Shown here piece after piece: positions 12,201 to 22,711 of a stretch of 64,000 bases of DNA. The translations under genes and the position numbers were made by a program. The notes beneath the pieces were generated by a model, which saw only the letters and a list, made by a program, of their open reading frames with translations, was not told where the DNA came from and searched no databases. Origin of the DNA: Ehretia macrophylla (Eukaryota > Streptophyta > Magnoliopsida > Boraginales > Ehretiaceae); assembly GCA_037974665.1 (NCBI GenBank), contig CM075781.1:31969235-32033234 (forward strand), read 5' to 3'. Position 1 is the first letter of the stretch; the number at the start of each line of letters is the position of its first letter.

Positions 12201-14241
12201 TTCCCTAAAGTTGAACACTAGCTTATGTCCCAGCAGAGATATTTTACACAGCTCAGCAAGTTTAATAGCTTCACATCCTGGTTAAAACAAGGACCATTTT
12301 GCCCTTACTGCTACCAAAGCTTCTAGAACTCACCAAAAGTGAAAACGATATATCAGATGTAATGCACTGGCTAAGACATAAACATGTAAGTGAAACCAGA
12401 GATATAGAAAAACGTGAGAATATATGAGCCCAAAACTGCAACACCAAGGATTACCGTTATACAGATATAATTAAAAATATATATATAATGAAGCAAGAAC
12501 CTGAAGGAGAATTGTGGAGCTGCTTTGCACGTTCATTGCAGCTACCTAGCAATGCCGAAGGTAAACCTTCTTCCCTTTCAATGACCCTATCCTCCTCCTC
12601 GATTGCCTCAAATACACTTGCCCTAAGTTCGGCCTAGAAAGAATACAAAATAAATCACTTATACATGCACATAAACATTCTGATTGTTGAAGGGATGATA
12701 GTATAAGACTCTCAAGCACAAGGAAAAAACACATAAGCAATGCTCCTTCCTGTTAAGAAAATTATTTCTACTTATATAACTTTAAAATGAATTAAGATAT
12801 CTATAAAAATTAATGCTACAAGGGCATGCATCAAGATCCTATCTCCACTTTCTGCACATTCAGGTTCAATTTCTAATCTGCATTGCTCTGAGATCTCCAT
12901 GTACATGAACTAAGCCTTCAGATTCAAAGGCGAAATAAATTGCACTACTGTGTCATGTGATTAAAGTGAAAATAACTCAGGGAAAAACATTTGTGTCAAC
13001 TTCTAAAAAGACAGGTTCAATCTCTAATCTACATTGTTTTAAGTCAATCAATTTACACAACCCCGGCGTTCAGATTCAAAGGTGAAATAGGATGCAGCTA
13101 ATGTGTCATGCGGCCAAAGTCACAATAATCCAGAAAAAACTATTGTGCCTTGATTTCTTTCGATTAAAACATTAATCCTTGTGAAAGATACATAGGGCTC
13201 CAAATTGGAGAAGAGAAAAGAAATACCCAAATTCTGATGTAATCCTTCGCTCTAGTACCTTTTTAAGCTATTAGTTAATCTTTCGGAAACAGCCTCGTAT
13301 AACTAAAGTCATCTTTACCACTACACTTGACAAAGCCATACGTAACAATAAAATCGATAAATATGAGCATTTCACACGTTAGCAGAGCACTAAACAAGCT
13401 TTTAAAGCACAACATATACATAAACTACAGCTGTATTTAGCACTTACACCAATTGTCCCTAGCTCTAACAAAATTTAAGTGCTATTACATTATCATCTCC
13501 CCCATTTCAACAACAATATCTATTAATCCCATGCGTACTCTCTGTTAACCTAAAAGGCTTTAAACTTGAAACCGTAGCTTTCAAATTGGAACGACAAAAG
13601 TTTCACATTCAAAATTTTAATTAATCTTTCCCCTCAAATTAAAATCCCACACCCCAATTCTAAGCAAACAAGCACTAGTTTAGTAATTTAACAACGACTG
13701 TGCAACGACTAGCATAAACCCTAATGTTATACATTTCAAATTACAAAAACCCTCAAAAAGTTTATTCTAGGAAAATCCCTAAAATACGAATAGGAGCTTG
13801 GGCAACGGTAAAATTGCCACCATGTGACCTTCAACAGCTCCGGATTATGGAAACAGCATCTTGCCAAATGAAATACGTATAATGTAGCGCCCTTTTTAAA
13901 ACCCTAAATGCACTACCTACATTATTCAACCCCCAAATAAACCCTAAAATGCACAATTAAATGCCCAACCTGATCCGATCCGTCAAGCATTTCCACCCCA
14001 TTACATAAAAACATAAATCACATAGCTAAATAAACTAAAAAAATTCAAATTTAAGAAAAAAACAAAGAAAATTTCCAGAAAAAACTAAACAAAAATGAGA
14101 TACAATACACACACACACACATATATATATATATAGAGAGAGAGAGGATGATACACGGATCTTGGCGAGAACGCCTTTCTTCTCGAGGGTTCGAGTGACG
14201 AGGGTTTTGAGGTCCATCATTTCTCGTGTGTAATCGTCCAT
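9221..14241 (-). CDS. TON1: TONNEAU1 (TON1), FOP/LisH-type cortical microtubule protein
   Basis: Component of the TON1-TRM-PP2A complex that organises cortical microtubules and the preprophase band in land plants. Eight exons on the minus strand: 14241-14155, 12633-12501, 11994-11906, 11786-11664, 10513-10383, 10281-10256, 10176-10020 and 9272-9221. All have GT-AG borders with consistent phases, giving 265 aa (Arabidopsis TON1a is about 260). The N-terminus MDDYTREMMDLKTLVTRTLE is nearly invariant in the family. The LisH segment LLTALICEYLDWASLNHTLK follows at about 75-94. A Ser/Arg-rich linker with the conserved GGLPPLGRP comes next, then a conserved block with LENLQLDRKTRNLTTSWR. One exon is only 26 nt long (10281-10256). 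It encodes a PVGTSQGS stretch and keeps the frame. No defects were found. Confidence 0.96.
9831..9935. repeat. Perfect 39-bp inverted repeat in the last TON1 intron
   Basis: The arms 9,831-9,869 and 9,897-9,935 are exact reverse complements, separated by a 27-base loop. A transcript of either strand would fold into a strong hairpin. It lies in the intron between TON1 exons 7 and 8. No target duplication was recognised. Confidence 0.8.
14108..14146. repeat. Compound microsatellite (AC)n(AT)n(AG)n
   Basis: Simple repeat in TON1 intron 1, a few bases from the exon 1 donor site. The run changes from AC to AT to AG units. It is likely length-variable. Confidence 0.85.
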
Positions 14242-15541
14242 TTTCGAATTGGAATTTTTTTCTTTTAATTTTAATTTTTTTGAATTTTGAAGGAAATTCT
14301 AGGGTTTGTGCTGCAGATATTTTCTCTGCTTAGCTCATAATAAAAGAGAGAATGCTTTCGCCTACCAGCAACGAGTCTAATGTGACTCAGTGTGTGTTGT
14401 GTGTGTGGTTTGTTTTTAGTGCTTTGAGCTGCCAAGAGCCAAGAGACGACACGACGGTGGTGTTGTTGCTATGATGCAAAGAGGAAAATGGATCAGCTTA
14501 TATCACAAAATAATCATAAATTATTAATATAATTATAATAAAATAATTATTTAATTTTATTTATAACGTTATAATATTATGATAATTTTTTTATTTTTTA
14601 AAGTAGGTAATAGTCAATTTTGGCCAGATCAAATAAAACTTATACACTTTGAGTTATTTTTGTTATATATTTATTTGAATTTTAGGTTATAGAGTCAATT
14701 TATATATGTCTCGAAAAAATTAACAAAAAATATCTCAGATGAACCTATTTTTTGTTGAGGTCTAATTGGTTTTTGTAAACCAATTTTTAGTCGAGGTCTA
14801 ATTAATTTCATTCTCTTGAAGTTGTATTTTGTGACATTTTAAACAAAAAAAAATCTATCTTGTTTTAAAAATGACATCTCAACATAAATGTAATCAACAG
14901 ATAGAAATTTGAACAAATTGATCGTTGATGATATACAAGGGTTAATCGTTGATTTCACTAGTTATGTATAATTTTTCAAAGAATAAATGCAAATTCAAAA
15001 AGAAAGGGAAGAATTGTTTTATGATTTTGTGCTTTACTATAACTATAATTTCATTTCATTATATGTCTTTTTTTTCTTTTTTTTTTTAAGGGAGGGCTTA
15101 AGTTCGTATAACGTAACGAGCGAAACTTGAGCTCGTAACTTCTCTAACGATTAATCTTCTCTCTATTCAATCAATCTCCCAATAGGCAATATTTCCCCTC
15201 TAAATATATCAAAGATATTGCAGCTAGATTATTACTTTCTTCTTTGGCCCAAAAAAGAAAAAAATTGTGCTACTCTCACAATGGATTAGGAATCCCTAAT
15301 AATTTAATAAACTTATTAAAAAATTAATAGTGATAAAATGATAATATAGTTATTTGATCTTCGATTCTATAGTCTAGATATTCCATCATAACAATATTAT
15401 TATTTCACGACCATTGAAATATCTATTAACGTCATTGAAAAATGCATCGATGTGGTATTTTTTTAGACAACTTAGTTATTTTGTGTAACCTAAGACTCGT
15501 TGATTGATTCTTTCGAACACAAGATGATCAAACATATCTTG
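14242..15541. other. TON1 5' flank and AT-rich intergenic DNA
   Basis: The first few hundred bases should hold the TON1 leader and promoter. The remainder is AT-rich and no gene or defined repeat is recognised. Confidence 0.4.
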
Positions 15542-15827
15542 CTATGTAAAAATATTTCATTCCTTTTTATTAGACCCAATAATTTTTGCACACAAGGGAA
15601 GTAACGCATCAATGCCAAAGTCACTCAAAACGCAAGCATGTATATAAACTATCCAATCATCTAGAGAAGCATCAATGCAAATCTGCAAAGTCGACAGACT
15701 TCTCTAGATGATTGGATAGTTTATATATATACTTGCGTTTTGAGTGACTTTGGCATTGATGCGTTACTTTTCCTTGTGTGCAAAAATTATTGGGTCTAAT
15801 AACAAGGAATGCAATATTTTTACATAG
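15542..15827. repeat. Large near-perfect inverted repeat (about 128-bp arms)
   Basis: Left arm 15,542-15,669 and right arm 15,699-15,827 are reverse complements with only a few mismatches and one or two single-base gaps. The loop is about 29 bases. It directly precedes a LINE 3' remnant, so it could be a foldback element or an inverted duplication made during LINE insertion. No protein is encoded. Confidence 0.8.
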
Positions 15828-15839
15828 GATGGAATATGT

Positions 15840-16315
15840 GATCTATGTCGTATGATGCTTGAAAGATTTGGAGAGAAAGCAAGAAAAAAGCAAAAATCAA
15901 GGTCATGGATATTAATGGGATCGAGTTCTTTTGGATTATAGCAGGATTACAAAAATGAATACCCTCCTTACTACTCTAATGAAATTGTTGTTCACAATCA
16001 CCACTTATCACTTGTGGAAGGAACGAAATGTCAGAATCTTCAAAAATGAATTTACTATAGAAGAACAAGAAATGAAGAATATTGCATATGAAGTTCGATG
16101 CGAGATGCTTTCGAGTAAGAAATTTAGTGATAATAGATACAATAGATAATTTTGTAATATGGAACATAAATGAGCTTATTGTCTAAGTTTCGAAGAGTTT
16201 TTTTGAGTCTTTCTGTTTAGCTTTTAGCATGTAATTGGCTTGGCCAATGTTTTGTATGTTTTGATGATAGTGGAATGAAAATTTTAACTTGCTGACCCAG
16301 CAAGAAAAAAAAATA
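15840..16315 (+). mobile_element. LINE (L1-type) 3' remnant
   Basis: A reading frame with the block YHLWKERNVRIFKNEF matches the C-terminal end of plant L1-type reverse transcriptase ORF2, where WKERNxRIF is characteristic next to the zf-RVT region. It is followed by a stop, a short T-rich 3' untranslated stretch and an A-rich tail near 16,303-16,313. The catalytic reverse transcriptase domain is absent, so it is 5'-truncated. Confidence 0.6.
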
Positions 16316-16439
16316 AGTTGAATATGATAATGAAAAATGTTCTATTTGCTTATTGATTAAAAAAAAAAGAGAGAGACTTTTAACTTTAAATATGCAACCT
16401 AATTGAAGTTCCTTCCAAGATCGAGATTTTTATGTAGAA

Positions 16440-17090
16440 AACTTACATAAATTGTTTACCTATCAAGAGAATAGATTAAAATGAAAATGTGTTGATAGTC
16501 CTATATGTCAAGAAACTGAATCTATTGAGCACTTGCTTCTTCTTTGTCCTTGGATTTCAAAGTTTTTGTGTGCTTCCCCTTTGTAGTGTTTTATTAATCC
16601 ACACCATATCTCTAGGTTTGGTGGGTGGCTAATTGATATTATCCATAGATGTACTGAAGTGGGATACTTCAAAGGAGAACCAACTACTAAAATTGCCTTA
16701 GTTGTTGACAAATTTAGAAAGTTAGGAATGACTTTTGTTTGGAAAACAAGGTGATTGATATTACCAAATTTATTCTCCAAGTGCAACATAACATTTATGA
16801 ATTCGTCAGGGCTATGGGCCCACTTTGTCTCCCATCGATTTTTGATGACCTCGTACCAGAATAGTTCTTACATCATGACCACTTCCTTCTTTTAAATTTA
16901 ATGTTTATGTGTCTTTTTGCAAAGATGGTAGAGTGGTTACAACTTGGATTTGTAGAAACTGGAAACTAAGACCTAATACGTGGATAAACATACCTTGCTC
17001 ATTGCTAGTCAACCGATGAAGTTGAAGCCCTCGTGATTAGGAATGCATTTTGTTTGAGAAGCACTCAATAATGTCAGCATTGTATTGAAA
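16440..17090 (+). mobile_element. Decayed LINE fragment: zf-RVT and RNase H-like remnants
   Basis: Translation gives a zf-RVT-like motif (CQETESIEHLLLLCPW, with a Cys/His pattern typical of plant LINE ORF2). Several stops and frameshifts later comes a weak RNase H-like stretch (about 16,890-17,060). It is a separate piece from the remnant at 15,840-16,315 because that one already ends in an A-rich tail. Confidence 0.45.
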
Positions 17091-17143
17091 AGTTATGCAA
17101 AGGCAATTCTCAAAGCAACATAGTCTATTGATAGAGCGATTAG

Positions 17144-17453
17144 TACATTAGAATTGATTTGGGTAAGAATGGAATGAGTCAATGAATTGAATGAAACTGT
17201 GAATGAAATGAATTTGGGAATGAGAATGACATGTTTGGTATGTTCTAGAAATTAAGAGTAGTAATATGAATAACTTGTATAATATGACAAGATTGCCTTT
17301 TTATTATTATATTATTAAAAAAAAGAATATAAAAAAAAAACGTAAATAAAATAAACATAAATAATAATAATAATAATAACAAAATAAAAATAATAAATAA
17401 TAATATTAATAACAACAACAACAACAATAAATAATAATAATAATAATAATAAT

Positions 17454-17486
<33 letters not shown>

Positions 17487-18000
17487 TCATTATTTATTGG
17501 TATTATTATTTTTTTTTGTTTTTATTTTTGTTATGATTATTATTTTACCTTTTTATTATTATTAGTATTTATTATTATTATTATTATTTAATAACAATTT
17601 TTTTGTTTTTATTATTATTTTATTATTATTATTATTGTAATTATTATTATTATTTTAATAATAATATTATTACATTTTTTTAATTATTATTATTATTATT
17701 TTATTTTTATTTTTTTTTTCATAATAATAATAATTTTTATTTTTATAATAATAATTATTATATTTTTTCGTTGTTATTATTATTATTGTAAAACAAATTA
17801 TTTATAAAAGTTATGTTTTATAATAGGGATATAATAGTCAAGTCTATTCTTAAATACATGAGAATGAGTGGTCTGGAATGACTATTCTCATGTATGTGCG
17901 AATGAGATTCCCAAGTTCATTCCTTTATACTAAATATGAAAATTAAAATAGAATTGAGAATCTCATTTCATTCTCAACTCATTCTCACATTCTAATTACT
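17144..18000. repeat. Probable inverted-repeat element enclosing an AAT/ATT tract
   Basis: The left edge (acattagaattgatttgggt) and the reverse complement of the right edge (aattagaatgtgagaatgag) are similar over about 38 bp, and both run into 'gaatgaaatgag'-type sequence. The centre is a long trinucleotide tract. This fits a MITE expanded by a microsatellite. Ends and target duplication are not fixed. Confidence 0.4.
17358..17788. repeat. Long (AAT)n followed by (ATT)n microsatellite
   Basis: About 430 bp of nearly pure AAT units that switch near 17,460 to ATT units, with T-runs interspersed. The two halves are reverse complements, so the tract is palindromic overall. The open frames inside it are artefacts. 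Confidence 0.85.
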
Positions 18001-18442
18001 GTCTAATTGTAGAGGATATTCAAAATATTATAACGAGATATCTGTTGTGAGGTTTTATTGTATTAGTAGAAAAGCCAACCTTGTATGCAAATAGATTACT
18101 AAAAACAAAATTAGGAATTCCTTGCTGATTGATTGAGTTTTTAAAAACTAGTTAAAAATTCAATCGAGTATAAAAAATTACTAGTGAAATATGCACTCAT
18201 TGTTATTTCTCGAAATCTCAAAAGTATCAAAAAACAGAATATTAAAAAGTTTTATAAAATCACTGTTTTATTTTACCTTTGTTACTTAGCCTCTCCAAAT
18301 TTAAAACCCTTCACACCCAACCCAAAAAACCCACTCCGCTCCCCCTTTACTATAATCCCACTTTCAAGATTCTCACAATTTCTCCCTCCCTCTTGACTTC
18401 TCACCAAAAATCACACACACACACACCCACTACTGCCCCTTT

Positions 18443-18475
18443 CCACCACCACCACCACCACCACCACCACCACCA
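18443..18475. repeat. (CCA)n microsatellite in the LTA4H 5' leader
   Basis: Eleven CCA/CAC units end six bases before the aminopeptidase start codon, so the tract should lie in the 5' untranslated region. Confidence 0.8.
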
Positions 18476-18481
18476 ACCATC

Positions 18482-21400
18482 ATGGCACCCATAGACCCCC
18501 ACTCCTACACAGACTCAACCCACCCACTCACCACCCACATCTCCCTTTCCTTCTACTTTGACTTCCCTTCTTCCACCATCTTCACCTCCACTCTCCTCAC
18601 CCTCCCCACCCCCTACACTGGCCTCTTCACTCTTGACACTCGCTCTTTAACCATCACTTCAGTTCTTGATCCTTCAACACACACCCCTCTCCCCTTCACT
18701 CTCACCCCATCAACCCCCAACCCCATCTTAGGCCAATCCCTGAACATAACTCTCTCAAACCACGCCCAGATACTCATCATCTCGAAAACTTCACCGAATA
18801 GTTCAGCCCTTCAGTGGCTTTCACCACCTCAGACTTTCAACAAAGCTTTCCCATTTGTGTACACTCAGTGTCAGTCCATTCATGCTAGGTCCATTTTCCC
18901 GTGTCAGGACACGCCGGCTGCGCGTGTTTGTTACTCTGCGCGGGTTAATATACCGCGCCATTTGTCAGCTGTGATGGCCGCGAGGCATGTGGACAGGCGT
19001 GCTCCGGTGAGTGGTGGTGAGGATGGGAAAGGGGCTTGTGATGATGGGTTGTGGTGTGGTGAGGATAGGGTTGTGGAGGAGTTTGTGATGGAGCAGCCTG
19101 TGCCGCCTTATTTGTTTGCTTTTGCGGTCGGGGAGTTGGGGTTTAGGGAGGTTGGGCCGAGGACAAGGGTGTATTCTGAGGCGGTTCAGGGAGTGTTGGA
19201 TGCGGCTGCCAGGGAGTTTGCCGGGACTGAGGAGATGATTCAGGTTGGTGAGAGGCTTTTCGGGCCTTATGAATGGGAGAGGTTTGATTTGTTGGTGCTG
19301 CCTCCCAGTTTTCCATATGGAGGAATGGAGAATCCGAGGATGGTGTTCTTGACTCCTACAGTGATTAAAGGGGATGCTAGTGGCGCGCAGGTTGTGGCTC
19401 ATGAGCTTGCCCACAGCTGGACCGGGAATTTGATTACTAACAAGAACAATGATCACTTTTGGTTGAATGAGGTACATCTTAATACTATTGACAATTGCTG
19501 GTACTGTAGTTTTATCCTTCAGTTATTGTGTTGTCGTTATGAATATATTCTTGTATATGTTATGTTATGTCATCTGAACCCATTAGAATACAGGCTGAGT
19601 TCAATATATTAGGACTATATTGGAAAGATTGTAGGCCGATTCTTCCATTTTTTATGGAATTAAGTTAGTTATAAAGATACAATCTGGAGCACTATGTAGT
19701 TGTTATGAAGTAAAGTATCCTTCGGATTCCCATATCTCTGGCAATTGATTTGCGTAAGCGGTGTTTCGTTTGTTGCATAATGTCATTGTTCTTGTTGTTT
19801 TCCTGACAGAAATTCTTCTGGTGGTTTGCAATTCTTGACCGTTCTATAACAAGCTTTCATTGTTTGACTCATCAGTAATTCTTTATTCTCTTCTGGCTGT
19901 TAGTTTAGGAAGTGTCTGCCCTCTTTAATATCCAGATTGTTCCTAAAATGGGAACACCACGGATCCACTGAGTATCTTTTCTACAATAGGCACTTGGATA
20001 ATAGTGATTAATCATTTCTTTTAAATAATTAGCAATCTCGAAAGAAATGATTATTTAAAAACTATTGATTTTTTCTCTGGTAATATGAATTGTGAAATGG
20101 ATGTATTGTATGTGTCACTTGGATAATAGTGAAACACCCCATAAATGCATTTTGCCTTGGGGAAGGAAACTTTACTCATTGTCCTTTAAATCTCTTTGCT
20201 AATTTTTTGGATCTTTTGCTTATGGAAAATGTTATTAGAGTATTTCATGTGTATGGCTCTAGGGCTTTACAACATATGCTGAGCGGCGAATAGTTGAGGC
20301 TGTGCAAGGTGAGGATCGAGCTGCACTTAATACTGGAATTGGTTGGAGAGGACTTGTTAGGGAAATGGAACGGTTCAAGGACAACATGGAGTTCACGAAA
20401 CTGAAAACAAACCAAGAAGGAGTTGATCCAGATGATGTTTATTCTGAAGTCCCATATGAGAAAGGTTTCCAATTCTTATGGCACATTGAAAGACAGGTAG
20501 CCGTGCTTTACTCTTCACTCTATTAACTCATATGCAGAGACTATGTTTGTTCTAATGAGAAGGACATGAGAAAAAATACAATAGAAAACCATTTCAACTA
20601 GAGTCTACTGCAAAGAAATACCTAATTGATGTTATTTCCTTTTTCTAACCAAGGTTGGAAGGCCTGCATTTGATGACTTCCTTAAGAGATACATTGCCAC
20701 CTTCAAGTTTCAATCTATCGACACCGACATGTTTCTCGATTTCCTGAAAGCTAATATCCCTGGGATAGAGAAGGACATTGATTTAAAATTATGGACAGAG
20801 GGTACTGGCATCCCTTCAGATGCTATGGAGCCAGTGTCCAACATCTACTCAAAGATTGTTGCGCTGGCTAATGAGTTCAAGCTAGGTAGAATGCCAAGGG
20901 AGGATGAAGTTGCTGACTGGCAAGGACAGGAATGGGAGCTTTACTTGGAAAACCTGCCAAAATCTGCTGAACCTTCTCAGGTATTATTGCAAAATTGTAT
21001 TGTTGAATCTGAACGGCTTATACTGTCCTTTTTGCTCCTCCTTCATACGTGTTTGATTGAGTGTATCAATTTTTTCGTTCAATCCTACTTAATAATATTA
21101 TTGCAAAATTGCTATATCTCATTAGAACTTAGTTTCATAGCATCAGGTGTCGTCAGATACTCCTGCCTGGTGTGATTCTAGGAAACCCTTAAATATTGAT
21201 TACACATGGTTTGATTGACCAATTCGGCTTAGGTGTTTTGAAATATCCTCTAGATTTCTCCCACGAAGTTACATGTAAACTATTAACAGGTTGATTGGGT
21301 TCGCACAAGTGCTGTGTATCAATCGATTCAATCTTGACTTTATCAGATTTCAAATGGATGAACTCTTATATTGTTGCTATTGTTTTGCCTCTTCTTTGAA

Positions 21401-21782
21401 TATTCTTCAGTGGTGTTGTGGGTTTTGACAAAAAACGCTCAGTGTTGTGAACTGTCATCTTTATTAAATATTTCGCATGTCACAGGTCTCGGCTCTGGAT
21501 GCTCGCTATCGGTTGTCAGAATCAAGAGATTATGAGGTCAAGGTGGCTTTTCTCCAGTTGGCTATCTCCTCAAAGTGCAGAGATTACTATCCTGAAGTGG
21601 AGAAAACTCTGAAAGAAGTTGGGAGGATGAAGTACCTTAGACCTCTCTACACTGAACTGGTGCAAGGTCCTGGGAAAGAAGAAGAGAAACTTTTTGCAAG
21701 ACGGGTGTTCTCAGAGGCGCACGAATGCTATCATCCCATCGCTCAGGGTGGTGTTGAGGCTATCCTTTCCAAACATATATAA
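18482..21782 (+). CDS. LTA4H: Leukotriene A4 hydrolase-like M1 zinc aminopeptidase
   Basis: Plant member of the LTA4H / aminopeptidase B branch of the M1 family, probably cytosolic. Family members remove N-terminal residues and hydrolyse some epoxides; the plant substrate is not established. Four exons: 18482-19471, 20263-20496, 20654-20980 and 21486-21782, all GT-AG and all breaking between codons, giving 615 aa (the Arabidopsis homologue is about 616). GGMEN (280-284) is the exopeptidase substrate motif. The zinc site is HELAH at 307-311, with the third ligand Glu330 in WLNE, spaced HExxH-18-E. Intron 1 lies exactly after the Glu330 codon. The C-terminal half carries the helical LTA4H C-domain (about 470-615). 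The start was chosen at 18482 because it has a good context (tcATGG) and gives family length. The gene converges on the HAD hydrolase gene. Confidence 0.95.
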
Positions 21783-22711
21783 TATCATGTGTCTAGACCA
21801 GGTAAACGAAAATAATTCAACAATCTCTAGCGACGACTAACTTGTTTTGGTGTCTGCCCTGTTAATATTTTGCTTCAATTAAGAAGATGACTTTGGTTTC
21901 TTCTGTCAATGCAAATTTAAATGAAGGGAAGGTTTTACAAATCTCTCATTTGCAAAGTCATTTTATGTGGAGTTCTCTATGAATCTTACACTCTTCCTTA
22001 GCACTAATAACAGGTTTGGATTCTCTCACATCATTATAAAGTTATGAGAAAGTTATGAGAGTGATCGATAATGGTAATGATCTCCATGTAGAGATCCAGT
22101 AGTGATGATATACTCATGTAGAATGATTTGAATATATCATTGTCATTAGTTCTCTACATAAATATGATATGAAAGGATCCAAATCCCTAATAACGAGATA
22201 ACGAGTATGTAGCATGTTTGTCCTAGAATTGAAAGTATAATGTGGTACATAATCAGTTGACTGGCCATTATCAACAATAAAATGAAAATGGAATAAGGAA
22301 GAAGTTAAAAGGCCGGTGAGTATCCTCCATGAGGTGCTTCAGCCAGATGGCTTGCGCATTATTCTAGACGAGTGAAAGAATGATATATAACAAAAGATTT
22401 TCAATATCAATCACTAGTAGATTTTTTAGATACAGATTAGCATTTGATTTCTACTGAACAAATATTTGCCCATAATCTTATAATCGTAACTAGGATCTAC
22501 TCATAATTAACCAATTCAAAACAAACCTTATTCTGCATGTGGGCGGGTAATCTGGATTTAACGACGGCAACGCCATTCATTCCTATGCAAAGGTGTTTTG
22601 TCAATGAGTTCTATTCATGTGAGATCTCGTTTGATTGATCCATCCAACTTGGAACAAAATGGTGGAGGTTGGAGCAGGTAAGGAAGTGATATAAGAGATT
22701 GCCATTGAGAC
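21783..22711. other. Convergent intergenic region (LTA4H / HAD)
   Basis: Holds the 3' untranslated regions of two tail-to-tail genes and a hAT-like MITE. No further gene is seen. Confidence 0.5.
22012..22186. repeat. hAT-like MITE with 8-bp target duplication
   Basis: The 8-bp direct repeat CTAATAAC flanks it at 22,004-22,011 and 22,187-22,194. The left end (A)GGTTTGGATTCT pairs with the reverse complement of the right end, GGATTTGGATCCT. An 8-bp duplication suggests hAT. There is no coding sequence. Confidence 0.6.

Noticed and set aside
17245-17490. Ile/Leu/Tyr-rich open frame in the AAT tract
   Set aside because: Pure translation of a trinucleotide microsatellite.
18965-19477. 170-codon open frame on the minus strand
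   Set aside because: Antisense shadow of LTA4H exon 1, whose frame carries the full M1 signature.
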